From positions 1 to 63,031 of the forward strand of contig NZ_JAEKIS010000022.1 of NCBI RefSeq assembly GCF_017311415.1: a stretch of DNA of 63,031 nucleotides, written 5' to 3'. Below are positions 1 through 8,148 of this stretch, piece after piece. Position 1 is the stretch's first letter. Every line of letters starts with the position of its first letter. The notes under the pieces were generated by a model. That model did not search any database, was not told the origin of the DNA, and saw nothing but the letters and a program-made list of their open reading frames with translations. A program made the translations under genes and the position numbers. The stretch comes from Salipiger abyssi. Its GTDB lineage: Bacteria; Pseudomonadota; Alphaproteobacteria; Rhodobacterales; Rhodobacteraceae.

Positions 1-228
1 TTTGCGCCGAACGACTGGCAGGTCGGTCAGACGGGCAAGGTCGTGGCGCCGGATCTGTATATTGCGTGCGGGATTTCCGGGGCGATTCAGCACCTTGCGG
101 GGATGAAGGACAGCAAGGTCATCGTCGCGATCAACAAGGACGAAGAGGCGCCGATCTTCCAGGTCGCCGATTACGGCCTCGTTGCCGACCTGTTCCAGGC
201 GGTGCCGGAACTGACCGAAAAGCTCTGA
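1..228 (+). CDS. etfA: Electron transfer flavoprotein alpha subunit, C-terminal part
   Basis: The reading frame is open from the first base and ends in TGA at 226-228, so only the last 75 residues are seen. They carry the FAD-domain signature of EtfA, '[20 protein letters not shown]', then '[19 protein letters not shown]', both strongly conserved in the family. EtfA/EtfB accept electrons from acyl-CoA dehydrogenases and pass them to ETF-quinone oxidoreductase. The position just upstream of an acyl-CoA catabolic block with its own acyl-CoA dehydrogenase (8148-9314) fits that role. etfB is presumably upstream, outside the window. Confidence 0.95.
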   Translation, partial: FAPNDWQVGQTGKVVAPDLYIACGISGAIQHLAGMKDSKVIVAINKDEEAPIFQVADYGLVADLFQAVPELTEKL

Positions 229-235
229 GCGCGAG

Positions 236-260
236 GGGTGGGCAGCATTGCCCACCCTAC
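236..260. repeat. Palindromic repeat, copy 1
   Basis: GGGTGGGCA-GCAT-TGCCCACCC followed by TAC, eight bases after the etfA stop. It is one of six copies in the window sharing the core GGTGGGCA-N3/4-TGCCCACC with a CTAC/GTAG tail on one side. It could form a stem in the etfA transcript. No T-run follows, so it is not a classical terminator. Confidence 0.8.
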
Positions 261-338
261 GACGCGGCGCGCTGAAAGATGTCTCTCTGGCACGATTATT
301 GCGTCGTTTTACCCTGTGACAGAATTAGGTGACAGAAA

Positions 339-1550
339 ATGCGAACACATGAGCAAGATTCAGAAACGCATGATGCGGTGCCCGGTTACGCTCTGCCCCG
401 GGTCAAGACCGGGTCGGCGTTCGGCTTTTTGTCCGGTGTTCGCGTCGTCGATCTGACGACCTCGGTTGCGGGCCCCTACGGCACCATGCTGCTGTCGGAT
501 TTCGGCGCCGATGTGATCAAGGTCGAACGCGCGAGCGGCGACGACGCACGGCAATGGGGGCCGCCGTTTCTCGACGGGCAGGCGCTGTGGTTCACCGCCG
601 TCAACCGCAACAAGAAAAGCGTCGTCATGGACCTGCGCAGCGACGAGGGCCGCGCGGCGCTGATGAAGCTGGTCTCGGAGGCGGATGTCTTTGTGACCAA
701 CCAGCCGCCCGATGTGCAGCGCAAGCTGAAGCTCGATTACGCGCACATGAAAGAGGCGCGCGAGGATCTGATCTTTGTCTCGATCACCGGCTTCGGGCTG
801 AGCGGGCCGCGCGCCGAGCTGACCTGCTACGACCTCATTGCCGAGGGTTATTCCGGGATCATGGATATCACCGGCGCGGGCGAGGGTGCGCCGCAGAAGA
901 TCGGTGCGCCGGCGGCGGATATGCTGGCAGGTCAGGATGCGGCGATGGCGACGATGGCGGCGCTGATGGACCGTCAGCGCACGGGCCAGGGCCACAAGAT
1001 CGACATCAGCCTTGTCGAGAGCATGACGCGCTTTCTGACCTGCCGGATTTCGTCCTATCTGGGCTCCGGCGAGGTGCCGGTGCGCTCGGGCGGAACGGAT
1101 AGCGTGATCGCGATCTATCAGCCCTTCGATACGGCGGATCTGCCGATCAATCTCGGGCTCGGTTCGGATGCGATCTGGGCGCGGTTCTGGAGCGCGATGG
1201 GCGATGTGGAGTACGGGCAGCGCCCGGAATTCGCCAGCAATGCGCTGCGGCGCGAGAACCGGGCCGAGATCGTCGGGCGGATTCAGGAGATCCTCAAGAC
1301 CCGCCCGCGCGCGGACTGGCTGGAGGTGTTCGCCTCTTCGCGCATCCCCGCCGGGCCGATCAACCGCGTGGACGAGGTGGCCGGCGATGCCGAATTGCAG
1401 GCGCGCGGGCTGTTCTTTGCGCTGGAGGATGGCGAGGGGCGGGTGGTTCCGCAGATCGGTCTGGGCATCCAGATCGACGATGCGCCCTGCATCCCGCGCG
1501 GTCTGCCGCCGCTGCTGGGCGAGCATAACGACGAGATCCTCGGAGAATAG
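339..1550 (+). CDS. CaiB/BaiF-family CoA-transferase (class III)
   Basis: 403 residues, the usual size for class III CoA-transferases, which move CoA between an acyl-CoA and a free acid. Family features are visible: 'GVRVVDLTTSVAGPYGTMLLSDFGADVIKVER' in two adjoining pieces near residues 33-64, 'ITGFGLSGPRAE' near 149-160, and the catalytic Asp about residue 194 in 'PAADMLAGQDAA'. The ATG at 339 follows an AGGTGA ribosome-binding sequence. It gives about 28 residues ahead of the usual family start, and a TTG at 429 would remove them. It stands alone between etfA and convergent minus-strand genes. The substrate is unknown; the acyl-CoA genes around it suggest activation of an organic acid. Confidence 0.85.
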   Translation: MRTHEQDSETHDAVPGYALPRVKTGSAFGFLSGVRVVDLTTSVAGPYGTMLLSDFGADVIKVERASGDDARQWGPPFLDGQALWFTAVNRNKKSVVMDLRSDEGRAALMKLVSEADVFVTNQPPDVQRKLKLDYAHMKEAREDLIFVSITGFGLSGPRAELTCYDLIAEGYSGIMDITGAGEGAPQKIGAPAADMLAGQDAAMATMAALMDRQRTGQGHKIDISLVESMTRFLTCRISSYLGSGEVPVRSGGTDSVIAIYQPFDTADLPINLGLGSDAIWARFWSAMGDVEYGQRPEFASNALRRENRAEIVGRIQEILKTRPRADWLEVFASSRIPAGPINRVDEVAGDAELQARGLFFALEDGEGRVVPQIGLGIQIDDAPCIPRGLPPLLGEHNDEILGE

Positions 1551-1577
1551 CGGATCTATGCGGTCGGGCTTGTGGGC

Positions 1578-1639
1578 GGTGGGCAGATTGCCCACCCTAC
1601 ATACTCGGCCGCGTTCGTAGGGTGGGAAATCTGCCCACC
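1578..1639. repeat. Palindromic repeat, copies 2 and 3 in inverted pair
   Basis: Copy 2 (1578-1600) reads GGTGGGCA-GAT-TGCCCACC-CTAC. Copy 3 (1617-1639) reads GTAGGGTGGGAAATCTGCCCACC, split here as GTAGGGTGGG and AAATCTGCCCACC. They are separated by 16 bp and face each other, so the pair can also fold as one larger cruciform. The same tail-to-tail arrangement recurs at 15406-15650. Confidence 0.8.
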
Positions 1640-1650
1640 GTTCCGCACGC

Positions 1651-1677
1651 AAAAAGGGCGGGCCCGAAGGCCCGCCC
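1651..1677 (-). terminator. Rho-independent terminator of the TRAP-binding-protein transcript
   Basis: Perfect 9-bp stem GGGCGGGCC / GGCCCGCCC with loop CGAA (1656-1677), flanked by AAAAA at 1651-1655. Read on the minus strand this is a GC-rich hairpin followed by TTTTT, placed 28 bp after the stop codon at 1705. Confidence 0.85.
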
Positions 1678-1704
1678 TGCTGAATCGTCTCACTGTTCAG
1701 GCGT

Positions 1705-2850
1705 TCAGTTCATGCCGTAGCTCGTCGGGTCGATCCTGGAAAAGATCTCGTCCTCATAGAGCTTTGCGAGCGTGTCCACATCCTTGACATCCCTGGTCAG
1801 GCCCTTCCACTTCTCGACCAGCGCGCTGACCTTGGCGACCTTTTCGGCAGCGTTCTCCACCCCGTAATTCTCGGTGAAAAGCTCGGCGATCACCGCGGTA
1901 TCGTCGGCGACGAAGGCCTCGGTCGCCTCGGTCAGTTCCGGCCCGGACTCGATGATCTCGATGCCCTCTTCGCGCGCCGTCTCCAGCGCCTCCATCGGGC
2001 GGACATAATAGTTATAGCTCAGCTCGGCGCTGTTATAGGCCGCCGCTTTCAGCATCGCGACGCGCTCCTCCTCAGACAGCCCGCGCCAGGCGTCGATATT
2101 GATGTTCGCCGCGCCGACACCGACAAAGAGCCCGCCGGGCACGCCCAGGGTCACGTATTTCGTCACGTCCATGAGTTGCAGGTCGAGCAGGTCGGCGGGG
2201 TGCACCACGGTGCAGTCGACCACACCCTGGCTCAGCGCCTCATAGGTCTCGTTGGCCGAGATGCTGACGCGGGTGGCGCCCATGGCTTCGGCCCAACGGC
2301 CCCAGTTGGCCGAGGCCACACGCAGCTTTTTCCCCGCGAGGTCCGAGACCTGCCGGATCGGTGTGGTGCAGAGCAGCGCGTAATCGTGGGTCGAGATGCT
2401 GCCCAGGTAAATCTGCCGTTCGCGGGCGAACTCGGCCGCGCATTCGGGGCATTCCAGCATGATGTATTCGGTGAGCGCCCCGGTCATGGCAAAGCCCGGC
2501 GCGTCGATGCGGTCTCCGACGGTGGAGAGCATGTTGAGATCGGCGCCGAGGTTGCTGTTGGCATATTCCGCCGGGTGATAGGGCATGATGACATAGCCCA
2601 TGTCCACGATATGGTCACGCAGGCCCGGACCTGTCTGTTTCAGATCCAGCAGCGACAGAGGATAGAGCTTGATGCCCGGGCCGCCGTTCTCGGCGACCTT
2701 GGCCACGAATTTCTCGAGGCTCTGCACCACCGTGCTGCCCGATGGGAAGCCGACCGCAAAGGTCAGATCCTTGGCCGAGGCCATGCCGCCCGCCGACAGG
2801 AGCGCCGCGAGGCAGCTTCCGGTGAGCAGTTTCCTGAGTGTCTTCTTCAT
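1705..2850 (-). CDS. TRAP transporter solute-binding protein, DctP family
   Basis: 381 residues with a Sec signal peptide (basic 'MKKTLRKL', hydrophobic core, cleavage near 'MASA|KD', residues 1-26). The mature part has the DctP layout: 'LTFAVGFPSGS' at the start, 'DLAGKKLRVAS' with the carboxylate-binding Arg, and 'GVVDCTVVHPADL' later. It would deliver an organic acid to a TRAP permease. The ATG is preceded by GGGAGGAG. It lies 39 bp downstream of the alcohol dehydrogenase gene on the same strand, so the two are probably co-transcribed and end at the terminator at 1651-1677. No DctQ or DctM membrane subunit is present in the window, so the permease must be encoded elsewhere. Confidence 0.88.
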   Translation of the reverse strand: MKKTLRKLLTGSCLAALLSAGGMASAKDLTFAVGFPSGSTVVQSLEKFVAKVAENGGPGIKLYPLSLLDLKQTGPGLRDHIVDMGYVIMPYHPAEYANSNLGADLNMLSTVGDRIDAPGFAMTGALTEYIMLECPECAAEFARERQIYLGSISTHDYALLCTTPIRQVSDLAGKKLRVASANWGRWAEAMGATRVSISANETYEALSQGVVDCTVVHPADLLDLQLMDVTKYVTLGVPGGLFVGVGAANINIDAWRGLSEEERVAMLKAAAYNSAELSYNYYVRPMEALETAREEGIEIIESGPELTEATEAFVADDTAVIAELFTENYGVENAAEKVAKVSALVEKWKGLTRDVKDVDTLAKLYEDEIFSRIDPTSYGMN

Positions 2851-2889
2851 CTTGTACTCCTCCCTGTGATGAAAAAATGCCCCTGTGGA

Positions 2890-3942
2890 TCAGGGCACCA
2901 GAACCGCGCGGCCGACGATGCGGCCCTCCTCCAGCGCGTGCATGGCGTCATTCGCTTCGTCGAGCGGATAGGTGGTTGTCTGGAGTGGCGGCACCTTGCC
3001 CGCGCGCGCGAGGTCGATCAGCTCCTGAAACTCGGGCAGGCTGCCGACGACAGAGCCGATGATGCTCACCGCCTTGAGCGGGATGAGCGGCAGCGGCCAG
3101 TCGGAGGCGCCGCCGAAGAGCCGGACCAGGATCACCTTGCCGCCCTTGCCGACCAGATCGAAACTCATGCTGGCGGTGGCGGGTGCGGCGACGAAGTCGA
3201 TCACCGAGGGGATGGTGGCGCCGCAGGCGGTCTGGATCTGCGCCATGGCGTCCTCGGCGGTGCCGTCGATCACACGGCCGGCGCCGGCGGTCAGCGCGGC
3301 CTCGCGCTTGGCCGGGTCGATATCGACCACCACGGGGGGCAGCCCACCCAGCGCCTTCACCAGCCCGATGCACATCAGCCCCAGCCCGCCGGCGCCGATG
3401 ATCACCAGCGGCACTTCGGCGATGGTCTCCTGCACCTTTTTCAGCGCGGAAAACGAGGTCAGCCCGGAACAGGCGAGCGGCGCCGCAATCGCCGGGTCGA
3501 GATCGCCGATATCGAAGAGATAGCGCGGATGCGCCAGCCGGATCATGCTGGCAAAGCCGCCATCCGCGTGAAAGCCGAGATTGCGCGGGCTGGGGCAGAA
3601 ATTCTCCCGCCCCTCCAGGCAGACCCGGCATTTGCCGCAGCCCTGCCAGGGATAGACCACATAGTTGCGCGCCGGATCGAGATGCTGCGCCTCGGGCCCT
3701 GCGGCCTCGATCCGGCCCGCGATCTCGTGGCCGAGCACCACCGGAAGCTCCAGCCCGCGGCTGGCGAAATTCAGTTTGCGGCCGTGACCGAGATCGTATT
3801 CGCCGCTATGGATATGGAGATCGCTGTGACACAGCCCCGCCGCGGTGATCCGCAGCAGAACCTCGCTGCCCGTGGGCGCCGGATCGTCGCGGGTTTCATG
3901 GACAAGGGGCTGTCCGAAATGCTGCATGCATTCGCAGTACAT
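2890..3942 (-). CDS. Zinc-dependent alcohol dehydrogenase (MDR family)
   Basis: 350 residues from the ATG at 3942, chosen because GGGAGAG lies just upstream; an ATG at 3954 would add four residues. Zinc ligands are visible: catalytic Cys in 'AGLCHSDLH', 'GHE' soon after, and the structural-zinc cluster 'CGKCRVCLEGRENFC'. The Rossmann motif is 'GAGGLGLMCIGL', with acidic 'DIDPAKREAA' that favours NAD. It oxidises an alcohol to a carbonyl in the cytoplasm. It is divergent from the acyl-CoA operon starting at 4269 and shares a promoter region with it, so I infer it acts on the same class of compound, perhaps an alicyclic alcohol. Confidence 0.85.
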   Translation of the reverse strand: MYCECMQHFGQPLVHETRDDPAPTGSEVLLRITAAGLCHSDLHIHSGEYDLGHGRKLNFASRGLELPVVLGHEIAGRIEAAGPEAQHLDPARNYVVYPWQGCGKCRVCLEGRENFCPSPRNLGFHADGGFASMIRLAHPRYLFDIGDLDPAIAAPLACSGLTSFSALKKVQETIAEVPLVIIGAGGLGLMCIGLVKALGGLPPVVVDIDPAKREAALTAGAGRVIDGTAEDAMAQIQTACGATIPSVIDFVAAPATASMSFDLVGKGGKVILVRLFGGASDWPLPLIPLKAVSIIGSVVGSLPEFQELIDLARAGKVPPLQTTTYPLDEANDAMHALEEGRIVGRAVLVP

Positions 3943-4268
3943 TTTCTCTCCCATAGTACAAATTGACTTTACATTTGTGGCTCGCAAACCCCGTGCCAAG
4001 GTGGAAATGTAAAGTTGCGTGCCGGGATCGGTGCGGATTTCAGCACTTCCGCTGCGTCGGATGCCGGGGCGCGGCCTCTGCGCTGGCACGGCTATTGCGT
4101 ATCCGCTGTCAGAGCCCGGCGCTGTGCGGCAGCGCCATCTAAGGTGAAGAAACCGCAGGCAAACTGTCGCCATCTGGCCAATCCGGCCCGGCTGGCGTTT
4201 GTTGCGACTGCGGGCAAAACGAGATGACGGGCGCCGCCGGCGCGGCCCGAGACCAAGGAGCGAAGACC
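3943..4268. promoter_or_regulatory. Divergent promoter region with 11-bp inverted repeat
   Basis: 326 bp between the divergent alcohol dehydrogenase and BadI-like genes, with no gene of its own. It holds a perfect inverted repeat, ACTTTACATTT at 3966-3976 and AAATGTAAAGT at 4005-4015, arms 39 bp apart start to start. The AT-rich arms stand out from the GC-rich surroundings. A regulator bound here could control both transcripts. No regulator gene is adjacent. Confidence 0.6.
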
Positions 4269-5048
4269 ATGAGCTTTAGCCAGATCCTGTTTGAGGAAGA
4301 CGGGCCGATCGCCAAGATCACGCTGAACCGACCGGAAAACGGCAATATGTTCACCGAGACCATGTGCCACGAGATCCGCGACTGCATCGAGGGCATCCGC
4401 CGCGAGACGCGCACCCGCGTGGTGGTGCTGACCGGCGCGGGCGACCGGTTCTTCTGCATCGGCGGCCAGAAGGACGGGATGGAAAAGACCAATCTCTACG
4501 CCGGCACGCTGCCGGTGCTGGAGATGTACGAGGCCATCGACAAGCTGCAAAAGCCGGTCGTGGCGAGCGTCAACGGCTTTGCCGTGGGCGGCGGCAACGT
4601 GCTTCAGGTGGTCTGCGACGTGACCATCGCCAAGGAAAGTGCGGTCTTCCGTCAGGTCGGCCCGATGATGGGCTCTTTCGATGCGGGCTACGGCACCTGG
4701 TATCTGGAGGACCTGGTGGGCAAGAAGCGCGCCAAGGAAATCTGGTACTGCAACAAGAAGATGAGTGCCGCCGAGGCGAAAGAGATCGGCATGATCAACC
4801 GCGTCGTGCCGGACGATCAGCTCGAAGAGAAGACCCGCGAATTCGCCCTGGAGATCGCCGAGCGCGGCTCTTTCGCGCTGGCCGCGATCAAGGGCGCCTT
4901 CAATGCGCGCCATGGCGGCGTGGGCGGGCTCAGCCGGGTCACTCACGATCTGCTGCTGACGCAGTATCTCGGCAGCGAGGAGCACAAGGAGCTGAACGAA
5001 AGCTTCAACTCCCGCAAATCGCCCGACCCCACCAAGTTCGGCCATTGA
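4269..5048 (+). CDS. Crotonase-fold ring hydrolase, BadI/MenB-like
   Basis: 259 residues. The order of motifs follows the MenB/BadI branch of the crotonase family rather than plain enoyl-CoA hydratases: 'GAGDRFFCIGGQKDG', 'KPVVASVNGFAVGGGNVLQ', 'VGPMMGSFDAGYGT' and the branch signature 'GKKRAKEIWYC'. BadI of Rhodopseudomonas palustris hydrolyses 2-ketocyclohexanecarboxyl-CoA to pimeloyl-CoA; MenB closes a ring in menaquinone synthesis. No other men gene is present, and the next four genes match AliA, BadK, BadH and AliB, so the BadI role is the better reading. ATG at 4269 follows AAGGAGCGAAG. First gene of the operon; only 9 bp separate it from the ligase. Confidence 0.75.
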   Translation: MSFSQILFEEDGPIAKITLNRPENGNMFTETMCHEIRDCIEGIRRETRTRVVVLTGAGDRFFCIGGQKDGMEKTNLYAGTLPVLEMYEAIDKLQKPVVASVNGFAVGGGNVLQVVCDVTIAKESAVFRQVGPMMGSFDAGYGTWYLEDLVGKKRAKEIWYCNKKMSAAEAKEIGMINRVVPDDQLEEKTREFALEIAERGSFALAAIKGAFNARHGGVGGLSRVTHDLLLTQYLGSEEHKELNESFNSRKSPDPTKFGH

Positions 5049-5057
5049 GGTGACGTC

Positions 5058-6674
5058 ATGCGACCGTTTCTGACGCTTCACGATCCTTCGGCGGCCCGGC
5101 AATATTACGATGCGGGGCTTTGGCAGGACGAGACCTTCTACCAGCAGCTCGCGCAGCACGCCGAGACCAACCCCGACGGCGTGGCACTGCGCGACGGTCG
5201 CGATACGCTCGACTGGCAGAGCCTGAAGGCGCGCAGCGATGCCATGGCCGACGATCTGGTCGAAAAGGGCCTTGTGGCGGGCGACCGTATCTCGATCTGG
5301 ATGTCGAACCGGGTTGAGGTGGTGATCGCCTTCCTCGCCTGTTCGCGCGAAGGCATCGCCTGCAACCCCTCGCTGCACCGCAGCTATACCTGCGCCGAGA
5401 TCGTCGATCTGCTGACCGAGCTCGGCGCCAAGGCGCTGGTCACCGAAGACGGCTGGGGCGCCGACCGCAAGGCGCAGGATTTCGACGCGATGATCGCCGG
5501 GCTGCCCTTTCTGCGGAAGGTCTACACGCCGAAGAATTTCCCGCAGCATATCACCCAGCTCAACCGGCAGCCGCATGCCAACCCTGACAGCATCGCCTAT
5601 CTGGCCTTTACCTCGGGCACCACGGGCAAGCCGAAATGCGTCATGCATTCCTGCAATACGCTGCTGGCCAATGCCCGCGATCTGGCGCGCGACTGGGCGC
5701 TGGATGAGCACAGCGTCATCCTGACGCTCAGCCCGTTCTCGCATCACATCGCCTGGGTTGCGCTGGGGCAGTGGCTGGTCTGCGGCGGGCAGCTCGTCAT
5801 GGACGATCCGCCCGAGGGCATGAGCCGGCTCGACTGGATCGTCGAGACCGGCGCCACCTATGTGCTGGGCGTGCCGACCCATGCGATGGACATTCTCGCC
5901 GAGCAGAAAAAGCGCGGCATGTCGCGGATCGGACAGGTGCAGACCTTCTATATGGCGGGCTCGCCGATCCCCGAGGTGGTGGCGCAGAACTTTGTCGATC
6001 AGGGCATCGCGCCGCAGAACATCTACGGCATGACCGAATGTTCCTCGCATCAATACACCCATCCGAACGACAGCAAGGATGTGTGGATCTCGACCTGCGG
6101 ACGCGGCGGGCCGGCCTATGAGGTCAAGATCTGGGATCCCGAAAACCCCGACAAGGAACTGCCACAGGGCCAGTCCGGCGAGATCGGCGGGCGCGGGGCG
6201 GCGATGATGCTGGGCTATTTCGCCAATCAGGCGGCGACGGAAAAGACCTTCAATGCGCATGGCTATCTGCTGTCGGGCGATCTCGGCTCCTTTGACGCGC
6301 ATGGCAATCTGCGCATCGACGGGCGGGTGAAGGATCTGATCATTCGCGGCGGGCACAATATCTATCCCTCGCGCATCGAGTCGCTGACGCTGACCCATTC
6401 CCGCGTCGAGAAGGCCGCCGCTTTCGGCGTGCCCGACGAGCGGCTGGGCGAAAAGGTCTGCCTCGCGGTGATCGGCGAGGTCGAGGCGCGCGAGATGCTG
6501 CATCACCTCGCCCGGGAGGGGCTGTCGAAATTCGACATGCCCGAGTGGTTCCTCGCGCTGCCCGAGCTGCCGCTGACCGCCAGCGGCAAGATCCTCAAGC
6601 GCGAGCTGACCGAGATGGTGAAGCGCGGCGAGATCTCTCCCGAACCCGTGCGCTACGTCGAAGAAAAGGCCTGA
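5058..6674 (+). CDS. AMP-forming acyl-CoA ligase, AliA-like
   Basis: 538 residues, full length for the ANL superfamily. Motifs: P-loop 'TSGTTGKPK' at 185-193, 'GMTECSSHQYTHP', 'LLSGDLGSFDAHGNLRIDGR', hinge 'KDLIIRGGHNIYPSRIE', and the C-terminal catalytic Lys in 'ASGKILKREL' near 511. It activates a carboxylic acid to its CoA thioester with ATP. In the proposed pathway it would do the first step, as AliA does with cyclohexanecarboxylate. No membrane segment or signal. The gene is packed between the BadI-like and BadK-like genes (gaps of 9 and 3 bp). Substrate cannot be read from sequence alone; aryl or medium-chain acids are the alternatives. Confidence 0.8.
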   Translation: MRPFLTLHDPSAARQYYDAGLWQDETFYQQLAQHAETNPDGVALRDGRDTLDWQSLKARSDAMADDLVEKGLVAGDRISIWMSNRVEVVIAFLACSREGIACNPSLHRSYTCAEIVDLLTELGAKALVTEDGWGADRKAQDFDAMIAGLPFLRKVYTPKNFPQHITQLNRQPHANPDSIAYLAFTSGTTGKPKCVMHSCNTLLANARDLARDWALDEHSVILTLSPFSHHIAWVALGQWLVCGGQLVMDDPPEGMSRLDWIVETGATYVLGVPTHAMDILAEQKKRGMSRIGQVQTFYMAGSPIPEVVAQNFVDQGIAPQNIYGMTECSSHQYTHPNDSKDVWISTCGRGGPAYEVKIWDPENPDKELPQGQSGEIGGRGAAMMLGYFANQAATEKTFNAHGYLLSGDLGSFDAHGNLRIDGRVKDLIIRGGHNIYPSRIESLTLTHSRVEKAAAFGVPDERLGEKVCLAVIGEVEAREMLHHLAREGLSKFDMPEWFLALPELPLTASGKILKRELTEMVKRGEISPEPVRYVEEKA

Positions 6675-6677
6675 CAC

Positions 6678-7451
6678 ATGTCCGTTGTTGACCTCACCCG
6701 GAACGGCGACTGCGCCGTTCTGACCCTGAACCGCCCCGAGGCGCTCAATGCGCTGAGCTTCGCGATCATCCGCGACATCGGCGCCGCCTTTGACGAGGTG
6801 GCTGCGATGGAGGGAGTGCGCGCGCTGCTGATCACCGGCGCGGGCGAGAAATCCTTCTGCGCCGGTGCCGACATCAAGGAGCTGCGCAACCGCCCGCTGA
6901 TGGACCAACTGCGCGGCGCCGAGCTGGGGCAGAGCGTATTCGCCAGGCTCGACACGCTGCCGGTGCCCTCGGTGGCGCTGGTCAATGGCTATGCGTTTGG
7001 CGGCGGCTCGGAACTGGCGCTGGCTTGCACCTTCCGGCTGGCCTCGGAGAACGCGGTGTTCGGCCTGCCCGAGATCAAGCTGGGGCTCATCCCCGGCTAT
7101 GGCGGCACCCAACGCCTGCCGCGCCTCATCGGCGAGGGACGGGCGCTGGAAATCATCATGACCGGGCGCAACGTCAAGGCCGACGAGGCCGAGCGCATCG
7201 GCCTGGTCAATGCCGTGGTCGAAGGTGACCTGATGCAGGCGGGGCTGGAATTTGCCGGCAAGTTCACCCGCTACAGCCTGCCGGCGCTCGGCTTTGCCCG
7301 CAGCGCCGTTCAGCGCGCCGCCGACTTGCCGCTGGCCGAGGGGCTGCGCGTCGAGGCGGAGCTCTCGACGCTCGCCTACCGCACGCAGGACGCAGAGGAA
7401 GGCATGGCCGCCTTCGAAGAGAAACGCAAACCGGAGTTCAAGGATGGCTAA
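6678..7451 (+). CDS. Enoyl-CoA hydratase, BadK-like
   Basis: 257 residues of the crotonase family. The oxyanion segments are 'CAGADIKEL' and 'YAFGGGSELALAC'. Both catalytic glutamates are visible, in 'GGGSELAL' and in 'FGLPEIKLGLIPGYGGTQRL'. It adds water across a 2,3-double bond of an enoyl-CoA. In the alicyclic scheme it would hydrate a cyclohex-1-ene-carboxyl-CoA to the 2-hydroxy compound, as BadK does. It starts 3 bp after the ligase, and its stop overlaps the SDR start by 8 bp, so translation is probably coupled. Confidence 0.82.
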   Translation: MSVVDLTRNGDCAVLTLNRPEALNALSFAIIRDIGAAFDEVAAMEGVRALLITGAGEKSFCAGADIKELRNRPLMDQLRGAELGQSVFARLDTLPVPSVALVNGYAFGGGSELALACTFRLASENAVFGLPEIKLGLIPGYGGTQRLPRLIGEGRALEIIMTGRNVKADEAERIGLVNAVVEGDLMQAGLEFAGKFTRYSLPALGFARSAVQRAADLPLAEGLRVEAELSTLAYRTQDAEEGMAAFEEKRKPEFKDG

Positions 7452-8148
7452 GGGACAGATCGTCGTAACCGGCGCCTCCAAGGGGATCGGCGCCTCCATC
7501 GCCGCCGAGCTGGAACGCCGCGGCTATCCCATCGTGTGCCTGTCGCGCTCGAGATCCGGCCCGGTAGGCCATCAGATCGCCTGTGACATGACCGACGAGG
7601 CGGGGGTGAAGGCCGCCTTCGAGGAGATCGCCGCGCGCGGCCCCATTGCGGGGCTGGTCAACAACGCGGGCGTGCATATCGGCGGGCCGATTGCCGGGCT
7701 GACGGTGGAGAGCTTCAACACCACCATCGCGCTCAACACCACCGCCGTCATGGTGGCGGCGCGCGAGGCCTATCCGCATCTGCGCGAAAGCGGCGGCACC
7801 ATCGTCAATATCGGCTCGTTCTTCGACAAGATGGGCGTGCCCGACAACCTCGCCTATTGCGCTTCCAAGGCCGCTGTCGCGGCGATGACCCGCTGCATGG
7901 CGGTGGAATGGGCCAGCGACGGCATCCGCGTGATGACCGTGGCGCCGGGCTATATCGAGACCGACCTGAACCGCGAGTTCCTCGCGCGCGAGAAGGTCCA
8001 GAAATGGATGAAGAGCCGCATCCCCACCGGCGCCCCCGGCAAGCCCGAGGACGTGGCGAAACTGGTGGCCGCGCTCTTTGCCGAAGAGATCAACTTCCTG
8101 ACCGGCGAGACCATCTACATCGACGGCGCACAAGGGATGAACCACTGA
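7444..8148 (+). CDS. SDR-family dehydrogenase, BadH-like
   Basis: 234 residues, classical short-chain dehydrogenase. Cofactor motif 'TGASKGIG' near residues 9-16, 'NNAG' near 73, catalytic Ser in 'NIGSFFDK', and 'YCASK' holding the Tyr-Lys pair. The end 'LTGETIYIDGAQGMNH' is typical. It would oxidise a hydroxyacyl-CoA to the keto form with NAD(P). In the proposed pathway that is 2-hydroxy- to 2-ketocyclohexanecarboxyl-CoA, the substrate of the BadI-like enzyme. The ATG at 7444 overlaps the preceding gene by 8 bp and follows AAGG. Confidence 0.82.
   Translation: MAKGQIVVTGASKGIGASIAAELERRGYPIVCLSRSRSGPVGHQIACDMTDEAGVKAAFEEIAARGPIAGLVNNAGVHIGGPIAGLTVESFNTTIALNTTAVMVAAREAYPHLRESGGTIVNIGSFFDKMGVPDNLAYCASKAAVAAMTRCMAVEWASDGIRVMTVAPGYIETDLNREFLAREKVQKWMKSRIPTGAPGKPEDVAKLVAALFAEEINFLTGETIYIDGAQGMNH

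Noticed and set aside
4269-5048. Menaquinone gene menB
   Set aside because: No other men gene in the window and neighbours match a ring-degradation set; BadI-like role preferred.
4092-7499. Long open frame of 1135 codons on the minus strand across the BadI/AliA/BadK-like genes
   Set aside because: It mirrors three genes with clear family motifs; GC-rich codons leave the antisense frame open. The protein is low-complexity, rich in His, Arg and Gln, with no motif.
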